Positions 26,791-34,425 of a stretch of 64,000 nucleotides of DNA are shown here, one piece after another. Under the pieces are notes generated by a model. The model saw nothing but the letters and a program-made list of their open reading frames with translations. It searched no databases and was not told where the DNA came from. The position numbers and the translations under genes were made by a program. Location of the stretch: assembly GCA_002441285.1 (NCBI GenBank), contig DJVR01000064.1, positions 1 to 64,000 on the forward strand, given 5' to 3'. This stretch comes from Candidatus Atribacteria bacterium UBA6251. Lineage in GTDB: Bacteria > Atribacterota > Phoenicimicrobiia > Phoenicimicrobiales > Phoenicimicrobiaceae. Within the stretch, counting starts at the first letter, position 1; every line of letters starts with the position of its first letter.

Positions 26791-27795
26791 ATGACAAAAA
26801 AGATCCTTAAAGCTAACAACACAATAAAATTAACTTTAATAAATTCAATTATTTTAATCATTTTAGTCTCTTTGACTACCACTGTTCTTTCTGCTGCAAC
26901 AGAAGGAGGAGATCCAGTTATTGAACAACAATTAGCACAACTAAAAGATATTTTAGATAATTCCTCCTCTTATAGTGAATTCCAGAAGAATCAGATGCTT
27001 CTACCAACTTTGCAGAAGATCTTAGCCAGTGGTATTTCCTTTGAAGAGACTAATGAAATAGTGGAAAAAGGGGTAAACAATTCCTTTGATGCTTATAATA
27101 TGAAAAAGATTCTAGATATCCTTCAGGAGACTAAAGAAGAAGATTTGCCAGTAGAACCCTTGATCAATAAAATAAACGAAGGATTAGCTAAAAATGTAAA
27201 TAAGACTACCTTAATTTCAGTAATTTCTAAAAAGGCAGAAAATTTGAAAAAAGCTAATGAAATTTTAAGGGCAGCCGAGCAAGAAGGCTTAAAAATTGAA
27301 GATGGTGAGGAAGTCATCAGGATTATCGGGGATAGTCTGGAAAATGATGTCCCTGCCGAATCTTTATCCTGGCTAATTAAGACCGGATTAAAACAGGGGA
27401 AGAGCTTAGAAGAGATTACCGAAATTAGTGATGAACTGGGATATTTAAGTTTAATGGCTTATGATGCTGGCCTATCTTCTGATAAGATAAATCTCTTATT
27501 TAATCAATCCATAGAAGGCAGTATATTAGTCGAAGAGATATGCGTAACTATTCAAAAGAATTTAGAAGCAGAAATTGCCTTAAATACTATGGGAGGGAAT
27601 GGAACCAAACCTTCCTCTCCTGCCAGTGGAGGAGCAACTTTACCTACCTCACCCACTGAAGCAGTGAGTGGCTTTACTGATATGGGAGGAACACCTGCAC
27701 AAGAGGCAGGAGAAGCCCCTACCGAAAGTGGTAGTGCTCCTATACCCTCTGAGCCATCTGAAGAGGAGAGCCCAACTCCACCACCGGAAAACTGA
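26791..27795 (+). CDS. Exported helical protein with proline-rich tail, function unknown
   Basis: A 334-residue protein with a signal peptide (about residues 13-36, cleavage near LSA/ATE), a largely helical body (about 40-250) and a low-complexity tail rich in P, S, G, T and E (about 265-334, with EEESPTPPPEN at the end). The body has loosely repeated helical units such as ILQETKEEDLPVEPLINKIN and ILRAAEQEGLKIEDGEEVI. It follows the anti-sigma gene by 73 bases and may be under the same control. I do not recognise the family. Confidence 0.7.
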   Translation: MTKKILKANNTIKLTLINSIILIILVSLTTTVLSAATEGGDPVIEQQLAQLKDILDNSSSYSEFQKNQMLLPTLQKILASGISFEETNEIVEKGVNNSFDAYNMKKILDILQETKEEDLPVEPLINKINEGLAKNVNKTTLISVISKKAENLKKANEILRAAEQEGLKIEDGEEVIRIIGDSLENDVPAESLSWLIKTGLKQGKSLEEITEISDELGYLSLMAYDAGLSSDKINLLFNQSIEGSILVEEICVTIQKNLEAEIALNTMGGNGTKPSSPASGGATLPTSPTEAVSGFTDMGGTPAQEAGEAPTESGSAPIPSEPSEEESPTPPPEN

Positions 27796-28039
27796 TTAAT
27801 GAATGTGATTTTAATCACTATGTGCTCCTTGACAAAAGAATAACTAAGTCAATATCAGGAAAGATTTTAAATTAAAAACTTATCTTAGCACAAAGATAAT
27901 TCGCTTATCTGGTGATCTTATAATAATCTTCTTTAAGCTTAATTAACCAGATACACTGTTTTATGGTTTAACATTGCCTGGTGATTATCTTAACAGCTAA
28001 ATTAGTTAATCCACTAACTAACTAATTATGTAACTTTTC

Positions 28040-28068
28040 TTGACTTTTCTCGTACTATTTATTAGTAT
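28040..28068 (+). promoter_or_regulatory. Candidate promoter for the cysteine-rich lipoprotein
   Basis: TTGACT at 28040-28045 and TAGTAT at 28063-28068 with a 17-base spacer. It would give a leader of about 290 bases before the ATG at 28366, containing the paired segments annotated at 28183-28279. The -10 box is imperfect. Confidence 0.45.
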
Positions 28069-28182
28069 TTATTTAGTTACTTAGTTAAATAGTTAAAAAT
28101 TTAATTAATTTCTTATATTAGGCAAGTTATCTTTATTTTAACTAATTAGTTAACCAATGACTAATAAATGATTATACAGTGG

Positions 28183-28279
28183 TAGTTTCTTCCCGTGCGA
28201 GGTCGACGTGCGGTAGGATTGCTTATGAAATAAAGCATAAAATAATAACTACTCATAAGCCAAGAGTTTAAAGAAACTA
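28183..28279 (+). ncRNA. Candidate structured leader RNA upstream of the cysteine-rich lipoprotein
   Basis: Two nested perfect pairings frame this 97-base segment: TAGTTTCTT (28183-28191) with AAGAAACTA (28271-28279), and GCTTATGA (28221-28228) with TCATAAGC (28253-28260). The left arm holds a GC-rich stretch (CCCGTGCGAGGTCGACGTGC) that stands out from the AT-rich surroundings. CATAA at 28236-28240 could compete for TTATG in the left inner arm, allowing a switch. It matches no riboswitch class that I can recognise. The rest of the 570-base gap (27796-28365) holds AACTAACT-type tracts and no gene. Confidence 0.4.
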
Positions 28280-28365
28280 TTAAAAAAAAAGAAATTAGAT
28301 TAGTTAATTTCGCGAAATTAAATAATTAAAAGATAAATGACCTTAAAAAATGAAAGGAGAAAGAA

Positions 28366-29271
28366 ATGAAGAAACTATTCTTGTTGTTATTAGTTGTAGC
28401 CTTAGCCGCCTTCTTATTTGTCGGCTGTATTCCTGTAACTCCCGGAGAAGGTGAAGGAGAAGGTGAAGGAGAATTAGAAGTAACTATAACATTTGAGAAT
28501 GAATATACTGATGCTAAGGGGGTAACCTTTATACCATGTTCTGGCGAGGTAACAGTTACTTTATCGGCTCCTGTAGCTGTAGATAATGTCGTATATGTTG
28601 CATTGAAAGAAGATGATGGAGACTATGATTGTTCTGAACCACTTACTCCTAATGCCGATCGGACAGTCTGGACTGGAGATTATACTCCAAACATATGCTC
28701 TCCTAGCATTGATGAGTGCGAACCGTTCTGTGTAGTCGCCCTAGTCAAACATCCCTGCTGCCCCGGTGAAGAGGTTGCCCTAAAAGTAGTGAGAGCGGAT
28801 TGCACACCACCTACACTTGACCTTTTTGTTAAATTTTCAGATTGTACTGATCCTTGCGTAGATCCAGACCCTTGTGTCGAACCATTTGCGGGTGTATCTA
28901 TGGAATGGACTAGCAGAACTACCAGTCTCTGCGAGACTACCGATTGTTGTGCAGATAACTGTTCCGGAGTTGGTGGCTGGAGCCTGGTGATAGATCCAGA
29001 TGAGTGTGAAGGCCCATGTGATACTGTAGAAGGAACTGGTTGTCATGTAGAAGGAGAATTAGGGTGTGAATGTTTTGCCTATGCTGACACAGGTGAAGTC
29101 TGCTACATCATTGAATTCACTCTCGAAGATAATGTAGGAAATGCAGTTGAAAGCAAGTGGGAACTTTGCTTAGATACCGATTCCGTGGTTTCATTCTCTA
29201 TAGTCGATGGAGACACATTAACTGCAGATTCTGAAGGTTGGTACACAGTTTACAATGATTGTCAACCTTAA
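28366..29271 (+). CDS. Cysteine-rich lipoprotein, function unknown
   Basis: A 301-residue protein with a lipobox (FLFVGC, Cys21), a GEGEGEGEGE linker, and a mature part with 23 further cysteines, including PCC, DCC and CEC clusters (for example TTDCCADNC and DPCVDPDPC). The cysteine pattern suggests many disulfides or metal sites. DNTVGNA-like and HPCCPGEE stretches suggest beta domains. No family is recognised. AAAGGAG precedes the ATG. Two thioredoxin-fold CXXC lipoproteins follow, which makes an oxidative-folding link attractive but unproven. The codon use appears richer in G and C than the flanks. Confidence 0.75.
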   Translation: MKKLFLLLLVVALAAFLFVGCIPVTPGEGEGEGEGELEVTITFENEYTDAKGVTFIPCSGEVTVTLSAPVAVDNVVYVALKEDDGDYDCSEPLTPNADRTVWTGDYTPNICSPSIDECEPFCVVALVKHPCCPGEEVALKVVRADCTPPTLDLFVKFSDCTDPCVDPDPCVEPFAGVSMEWTSRTTSLCETTDCCADNCSGVGGWSLVIDPDECEGPCDTVEGTGCHVEGELGCECFAYADTGEVCYIIEFTLEDNVGNAVESKWELCLDTDSVVSFSIVDGDTLTADSEGWYTVYNDCQP

Positions 29272-29330
29272 CCATTTTAACTGTAATAAATCAAAATAAA
29301 TAATAGAATAATCTTTAAATAGGCAATTGA

Positions 29331-29366
29331 TACTAAAGGGATATCCAATAGGGTATCCCTTTAGTA
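29331..29366 (+). terminator. Stem-loop after the cysteine-rich lipoprotein gene
   Basis: TACTAAAGGGATA (29331-29343) pairs perfectly with TATCCCTTTAGTA (29354-29366) around a 10-base loop. It lies 60 bases after the stop codon. The downstream sequence is A/T mixed rather than a clean T run, so it may be a terminator or an RNA-stabilising hairpin. Confidence 0.6.
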
Positions 29367-29461
29367 TATATAAATAAAAAATATACTCTTTATTATTATG
29401 ATTTATACGAATTTGATATTCAATAAACAAAATAGCCAAAGATGATAGAAAGCTAATTTAA

Positions 29462-29490
29462 TTGACATCTAAAAACAAGCCCTTTATAAT
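29462..29490 (+). promoter_or_regulatory. Consensus promoter for the first CXXC lipoprotein
   Basis: TTGACA at 29462-29467 and TATAAT at 29485-29490 with a 17-base spacer, a perfect match to the housekeeping consensus. The ATG of the next gene is at 29558, giving a leader of about 60 bases with AAAGG near the start codon. Confidence 0.8.
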
Positions 29491-29557
29491 TAAAAAGAAC
29501 ATAAAATTTAAAAGAATTGATTTTCAATTAACAATTAAAGACAAAGGGGTAAAATAA

Positions 29558-30352
29558 ATGCAAAAAAAATTATGGGCTATTTCATTTTTATTAATATTAT
29601 CGTTAGGTTTATTTGCGGGCTGCGCTCCTGGGATTACACCTGAACCAGACGAGCCAGAGCCGGAACCAGAACTACCAACCACTGACAATAGGGTGGTAAT
29701 GGTAGAATTGTTTGTTGCACCTGGTTGCAGTAGATGTCCTAGTGCTAAATCAGATATGGCACAGTTATTAGATGAATACGGTCTTGATAAAATAGTAGTT
29801 TTAGAAGAATACGCCTGGAATTATCCGCTTTCCTCAGGATGGGCCACTCCTGAAACTATTAGTAGATATTCTATGTATACTTCCGATACCGCTACTCCCG
29901 ATGCTTATTTTAATGGTTTAAACCAATCTGTTCATCAGGATGATTCAAGTTATAATAATTATAAAAATGCAATTAACCAGGAATTGGAAAAATTAACACA
30001 AATTACCATTATAGCTTCAGCGTCTAAAGATAATTCTATTAATTCAATTAACATTTCCGGAAGCATTAAAAATATTGGGATTAACACCTTTTATAATATC
30101 GAAATAGGAGCAATGATTTACGAAGATTCAGTTCAATTAGGAAATAGTATTGCTAATCATGTAGTTAGAGATATTTTAACCCCTGTTCAGGTAGAAAGTT
30201 TATTTTCGGGGGAAACTTATGATTTTTCCTTTACTTCCAGATCAGAAGATTTAAAATGGGTCAGTAATTTTAATAATTTACATATAGTGGTTTATGTTCA
30301 ATCTCCCAATAGTTTGACAAAAGAAATCTTACAAGCTTTGTATGTTGAATAA
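29558..30352 (+). CDS. Omp28-like thioredoxin-fold lipoprotein with CXXC motif
   Basis: A 264-residue protein with a lipobox (LFAGC near residue 21) and a proline/glutamate linker. A thioredoxin-like domain follows (about 45-150): VVMVELFVAPGCSRCPSAKS carries the CSRC redox pair, and TPDAYFNGL carries the probable cis-proline. The C-terminal half (about 150-260) is a beta domain like that of Omp28-related proteins. It probably exchanges thiols or disulfides in the periplasm. It is paralogous to the next gene and to 40610. A 69-base block is identical to the next gene. Confidence 0.8.
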   Translation: MQKKLWAISFLLILSLGLFAGCAPGITPEPDEPEPEPELPTTDNRVVMVELFVAPGCSRCPSAKSDMAQLLDEYGLDKIVVLEEYAWNYPLSSGWATPETISRYSMYTSDTATPDAYFNGLNQSVHQDDSSYNNYKNAINQELEKLTQITIIASASKDNSINSINISGSIKNIGINTFYNIEIGAMIYEDSVQLGNSIANHVVRDILTPVQVESLFSGETYDFSFTSRSEDLKWVSNFNNLHIVVYVQSPNSLTKEILQALYVE

Positions 30353-30472
30353 ATTTATTCTATGATATAAAAACCGCTTTTAAATAAAAATATATTAAGG
30401 AAAATATTGATCGGTGGAGATCAAATTGTAGTTGTAAAAAAAATTAGGAACATTTTTAAATAGGTTATTTAC

Positions 30473-31255
30473 ATGCTAAAAAAATTTTATTTATTTATAG
30501 TGATGGTAATATTGATTTATTCTTTTATTGGTTGTTTTTCTACTAATCCTATAGAAGAAACGGAAAGCGATAATGGAGAAATACCGGATTCTATAAAAAG
30601 GGTAGTTATGTTAGAGTTATTTGTAGCTCCAACCTGCAGTCGTTGTCCTTCTGCAAAATTAGCAGCGAAATCTTTATCAAATAAATATGGTCTTGACCAA
30701 TTAGTAATATTAGAGGAATATGCTTGGGATGATCCTAATGGTGTATATACTGGCTGGTCAACTTACGAAATTTTTAATAGATTTAAATGGTACAGTAAAT
30801 CTACTAAGACTCCTCATGCTTTTTTTAATGGCTTAAATCAAAATATCCCTTATTATGAATTTTCACTTTTTAATTATGAAGAAGCTATTAAAGCAGAATT
30901 GAATCGTTCTCCAAAAGTATCTATTTCAGCTTCTTATGATATTTTTGCACAAAAAATTACTATAAATGGGAAGATATATAATATTAGTTCTGGTAATCTA
31001 AACAAAATTGTTATTGGAGCAATGATTTACGAAGATTCAGTTCAATTAGGAAATAGTATTGCTAATCATGTAGTTAGAGATATTATTGTTTCTGATACAA
31101 TTGATATTTTAACTGAAGGATCTAATATAACTTTTTATTTAGAGTCAGAAAATTTGAGCAATGTCAAAAATATGGATAATATACATATAGTAGTATATGT
31201 GCAAGAACCTTTTATTGAAAACAAGGAAATACTACAGGCATTGTATATAGAATAA
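30473..31255 (+). CDS. Omp28-like thioredoxin-fold lipoprotein, second paralogue
   Basis: A 260-residue lipoprotein (lipobox SFIGC near residue 21) with the same plan as its upstream neighbour. VVMLELFVAPTCSRCPSAKL holds the CXXC, TPHAFFNGL the cis-proline site, and a C-terminal beta domain ends KEILQALYIE. Overall identity to the neighbour is moderate, but positions 31016-31084 are identical to 30107-30175, covering MIYEDSVQLGNSIANHVVRD. The 120-base gap to the upstream gene has no clear promoter, so they may be co-transcribed. Confidence 0.8.
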   Translation: MLKKFYLFIVMVILIYSFIGCFSTNPIEETESDNGEIPDSIKRVVMLELFVAPTCSRCPSAKLAAKSLSNKYGLDQLVILEEYAWDDPNGVYTGWSTYEIFNRFKWYSKSTKTPHAFFNGLNQNIPYYEFSLFNYEEAIKAELNRSPKVSISASYDIFAQKITINGKIYNISSGNLNKIVIGAMIYEDSVQLGNSIANHVVRDIIVSDTIDILTEGSNITFYLESENLSNVKNMDNIHIVVYVQEPFIENKEILQALYIE

Positions 31256-31410
31256 ATTAAATATAATTAAATGTATGATAATATTAATCTGATTAACTGA
31301 TACAGCATATAAATGTGCACTTATACAATAAAGCTTAATAATTGATTTATTAAAATGAAAGAATATTGGCTTTTAGAAATATTTAATAATGAGATGAAAT
31401 AGAAGAACTA

Positions 31411-31622
31411 AATGAAAGTGTAAAAACGAATAAAAATATTATCTATAATAATCAATATCTTTTTAGTTATATCTTTCTGTGTTCTTTAACTTTTACTACT
31501 AAGGAAACTCAATTAAATAGATTGAAAAAATAATAAAAAAAACTATAAATGATAAAGATATAGATTTATTTATCTATAACATATCTTATAATTATATTAA
31601 TTCCAAACGTTATATAAGATAA
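31411..31622 (+). pseudogene. Remnant of a small lipoprotein (copy of the 33837 gene)
   Basis: In shifting frames one can read a signal-like ILSIIINIFLVISFCVL, then TKETQLNRLKK, then KKTINDKDIDLFIYNISYNY with a TAA at about 31620. These align with TQINQIAENI and QKALEEKDVDLFMENISSNY of the intact lipoprotein at 33837. Stops and frameshifts interrupt it. It sits directly before an O-antigen-ligase/TPR gene, just as the intact copy does. Confidence 0.65.
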
Positions 31623-31658
31623 TTATTTAATAATTTATTGAACTGGAGCTCAATATAA

Positions 31659-33803
31659 GTGGAGCAAAAAGAAATAATTTCATCTCATATATTTAGCGGA
31701 AAATCAATTTATACAAAGGCCATTGAGGTAATAATTATCGCTCTCCTTATTTTAATCCCAATTGCGTTTTACCCTTATTTACTTCGAATATTTAATCCAC
31801 CTAAAGAACTGATTTTTAATTTTTTAGTAATTGCAGGTCTAATGTTCTGGGGATTCAAGATGGTCGATGAAGAAAAAATAAAGGTTATTTCCACTCCTTT
31901 AAATCTTCCCATTTTTGCCTTTATAATTATTGGTCTTCTCTCCTTACTTTGGTCTAATAGCCCCAAGGTAAGTCTTTTAGAATTACCTCTATTTCTAGTA
32001 GGTCCTTTATTATTTTTTATAGTTGCTAATAATATTAGTGAAGAACGTCAAATCAATTGTCTGCTTTATACTGCCCTTATAGTTAGTAGCATTCTGGGCG
32101 TATATGGTATCCTGCAATATAATGGTATAGATTTTTACTTCTGGAAGGCTAATATTGGTAGGCATATGGTATTTGGTCTTTTTGGAAATGTCAATTATTT
32201 TGCCGAATACCTGATTGTACCCTTACCCCTTGCTATATCTTTATTCTTTACCACTCGAAACCGCACTAATAAAATTTTACTCCTGATTGGAATATTGACA
32301 ATGGGAGGAAGTTTAATTCTTACTTTTACCCGGGGATCTTATCTAGCCATAGGAATTTCATCCTTCTTTATGCTCTTCCTTTATCTGGTCACTCGAGGTA
32401 AAGGCTTTATTAAAGAGCATAAAAAAATCTTTATCTTTATCCTTTCTCTTATCATCTTAGCAACATTTCTCTTTGCTTTGCCTAATCCACTAAATGAACC
32501 AGGAACTGTTATCTCTAAAATAAAGAGTCGAATTTCTATTTCTCAACTTACTAAAGATACCTCTCTTAAAAGGAGAGAAGCTATTTGGGGATTTACCACC
32601 CTGATGATCAAGGATCACCCTATACTTGGCTCGGGACTGGGAACTTTTAAATATAATTCTTTATCCTATCAAGCAAAATTTTTTAACCTGGGTGAAAATC
32701 GCCACCTTTATCCTTACGGAATTGCCGATAAAGCTCATAATGAATATTTGCAGCTTTGGGCGGAATTAGGGTTAATCGGCTTAGGTATTTTTATCTGGAT
32801 TATCATTGTATATTTCAGGTCTGGAATAAAGTATTTAAAAAGGATAAAAGATAGATATAAACAAGGAATAATAATTGGCTTAATGGGTGGGGTAATAGCC
32901 GTATTGATTGATGCTATTTTCGGTTTTCCTCTTCATTTACCAGCTACTATTTGTTTATTTTGGTTGAGTCTAGGGGTTACTTTTTCTATTGGTAGAATAG
33001 AAACAAAAAGTATTGTAAATGTTTTTGGTAAAAAAGAAAAGATAGATATTCCACCGGACAAAAAAGATAATAAAAAAACTAAAAAATCCAAAAATAATTT
33101 AAGGGACGATTCAATTTTCAAGTGGAAGCCACTTTTATACCTTATAATTATTTTATTTTGCACTATTTTAGTAATAATAACCTACAGACCCTTTATAGCT
33201 CAAGTTTATGAATTTTTAGGAATTCAAGCAGCAGTAAAAAGAGACTATAATACTGCTACTAGCTATTTTCATTTAGCTTTAAAATGGAATCCTTATTTTG
33301 GAAATATATACTATAATCTTGGACAAATAGTATATCAAAAAGGTATTTATAATAAATCTATAGAATATTTTGAAAAAGCGGAAAAATTTATAGATCATCC
33401 TAATTTGCCTTCGAAATTAGCTTATCTTTATTTGAAGAAGGGTGAGATAGAAAAAGGAATAAGTTATTTAAAAAAAGCAATTTCCTATCAAGAAGATGAA
33501 AAAGATACGATTCCCTTACTTACTGATTTAGGCAATAACTATATGAGATTAAAAAAATATAAACTTGCAGAAGAAGCTTTCAAAGATGCTTTAGATATAA
33601 ATCCTGATTTTATAAATGCCCACTATGGTCTGGCGGGGGCTTATTTAAAACAAAATCTAATAAATAAAGCTCAGATTGAGTTACAAAAAATAATCGAACT
33701 TGCTCCGGATAGTCCAGAAGCTCAATATGCTAGAAATATGTTACAGCAAATAGCTCAAGAAAAACTATCTAAGGAAGAGCAGGAAGAAGAAAAATCTCCT
33801 TGA
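31659..33803 (+). CDS. O-antigen ligase/polymerase-like membrane protein with C-terminal TPRs
   Basis: The 714-residue product has about twelve membrane helices (residues about 20-440). It carries the Wzy_C/WaaL signature in the large periplasmic loop (FGNVNYFAEYL, FTRGSYLA, and later KAHNEYLQLWAELGLIGLGI). A final helix (about 490-510) and five or so TPR units (about 520-700, for example IYYNLGQIVYQKGIYNKSIE) follow. Family members join or polymerise glycan units on lipid carriers, and some act as protein glycosyltransferases. The start is GTG with GGAG upstream. The paralogue at 34426 is frameshifted. Confidence 0.85.
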   Translation: MEQKEIISSHIFSGKSIYTKAIEVIIIALLILIPIAFYPYLLRIFNPPKELIFNFLVIAGLMFWGFKMVDEEKIKVISTPLNLPIFAFIIIGLLSLLWSNSPKVSLLELPLFLVGPLLFFIVANNISEERQINCLLYTALIVSSILGVYGILQYNGIDFYFWKANIGRHMVFGLFGNVNYFAEYLIVPLPLAISLFFTTRNRTNKILLLIGILTMGGSLILTFTRGSYLAIGISSFFMLFLYLVTRGKGFIKEHKKIFIFILSLIILATFLFALPNPLNEPGTVISKIKSRISISQLTKDTSLKRREAIWGFTTLMIKDHPILGSGLGTFKYNSLSYQAKFFNLGENRHLYPYGIADKAHNEYLQLWAELGLIGLGIFIWIIIVYFRSGIKYLKRIKDRYKQGIIIGLMGGVIAVLIDAIFGFPLHLPATICLFWLSLGVTFSIGRIETKSIVNVFGKKEKIDIPPDKKDNKKTKKSKNNLRDDSIFKWKPLLYLIIILFCTILVIITYRPFIAQVYEFLGIQAAVKRDYNTATSYFHLALKWNPYFGNIYYNLGQIVYQKGIYNKSIEYFEKAEKFIDHPNLPSKLAYLYLKKGEIEKGISYLKKAISYQEDEKDTIPLLTDLGNNYMRLKKYKLAEEAFKDALDINPDFINAHYGLAGAYLKQNLINKAQIELQKIIELAPDSPEAQYARNMLQQIAQEKLSKEEQEEEKSP

Positions 33804-33836
33804 TCATCTACTTGATATCATTATTGGAGGCAGAAA

Positions 33837-34337
33837 ATGTCCTTAAAAAAGAAGATCCTATCCCTTGTATTAGTTATCAGCTGGTTAGTATTGTTGCTAC
33901 TACTTGAAGGTTGTAACCTTCTATCTTCTGATAAAACGCAGATTAATCAGATTGCGGAAAATATTCAAAAAGCTCTGGAAGAGAAAGATGTAGATCTATT
34001 TATGGAGAATATCTCTTCTAATTATTCTGATGAAGAGGGTGGCACTTACGATAATCATATTAATAGTTTACCAGAACAGTTAATCTCCCAAATACAAGAT
34101 GCTGAAGATTTAATAGGTAATTTTCCATTATTGAAGATAGAGACAAAAGTTACTATTCCGGAAGCTGATTTAACCATTTTAGATACCCTTGCTACTGGAA
34201 AGATGAAGATTGAAATTACCCTTAAAGCTTGTGTGGCTTGGGTAATATGTTCAGATTTATACCACGATAATATAGAATATAATGTTGATTTTATCAAAGA
34301 AGATGAAGATTGGAAGATTATCTCTCTGGCAGAATAA
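33837..34337 (+). CDS. Small lipoprotein, NTF2-like fold possible
   Basis: A 166-residue lipoprotein (lipobox LLLEGC near residue 26) whose mature part opens with a helix (TQINQIAENIQKALEEKDVD) followed by strands and ends VDFIKEDEDWKIISLAE. This order is typical of SnoaL/NTF2-like small domains. GGAGG lies 7 bases before the ATG. It separates two paralogous ligase/TPR genes, and a decayed copy precedes the first. The stop codon is inside a family B repeat. Function unknown. Confidence 0.75.
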   Translation: MSLKKKILSLVLVISWLVLLLLLEGCNLLSSDKTQINQIAENIQKALEEKDVDLFMENISSNYSDEEGGTYDNHINSLPEQLISQIQDAEDLIGNFPLLKIETKVTIPEADLTILDTLATGKMKIEITLKACVAWVICSDLYHDNIEYNVDFIKEDEDWKIISLAE

Positions 34338-34405
34338 AAGGGAACCGGCTACTTTTTCTTTACTTTTTATTTTTAGAATCCTAAAAAAGTAACTTTACCC
34401 TTTTT
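34334..34405. repeat. REP-like inverted repeat, family B copy 3
   Basis: About 72 bases, from AAAAGGGAACCGGCTACTTT to AAAAAAGTAACTTTACCCTT, an imperfect inverted repeat. It includes the stop codon of the lipoprotein at 33837. Confidence 0.8.
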
Positions 34406-34425
34406 AGAAAAGGAAGAAAATTCTT

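Noticed and set aside
27552..27818. Glycine/proline-rich open frame opposite the tail of the 26791 gene
   Set aside because: It is the antisense of a low-complexity P/S/G tail; such frames stay open by composition.
28183..28279. tRNA or tmRNA in the leader
   Set aside because: No T-loop GGTTCRANTCC-type sequence and no acceptor stem with CCA; only two nested stems.
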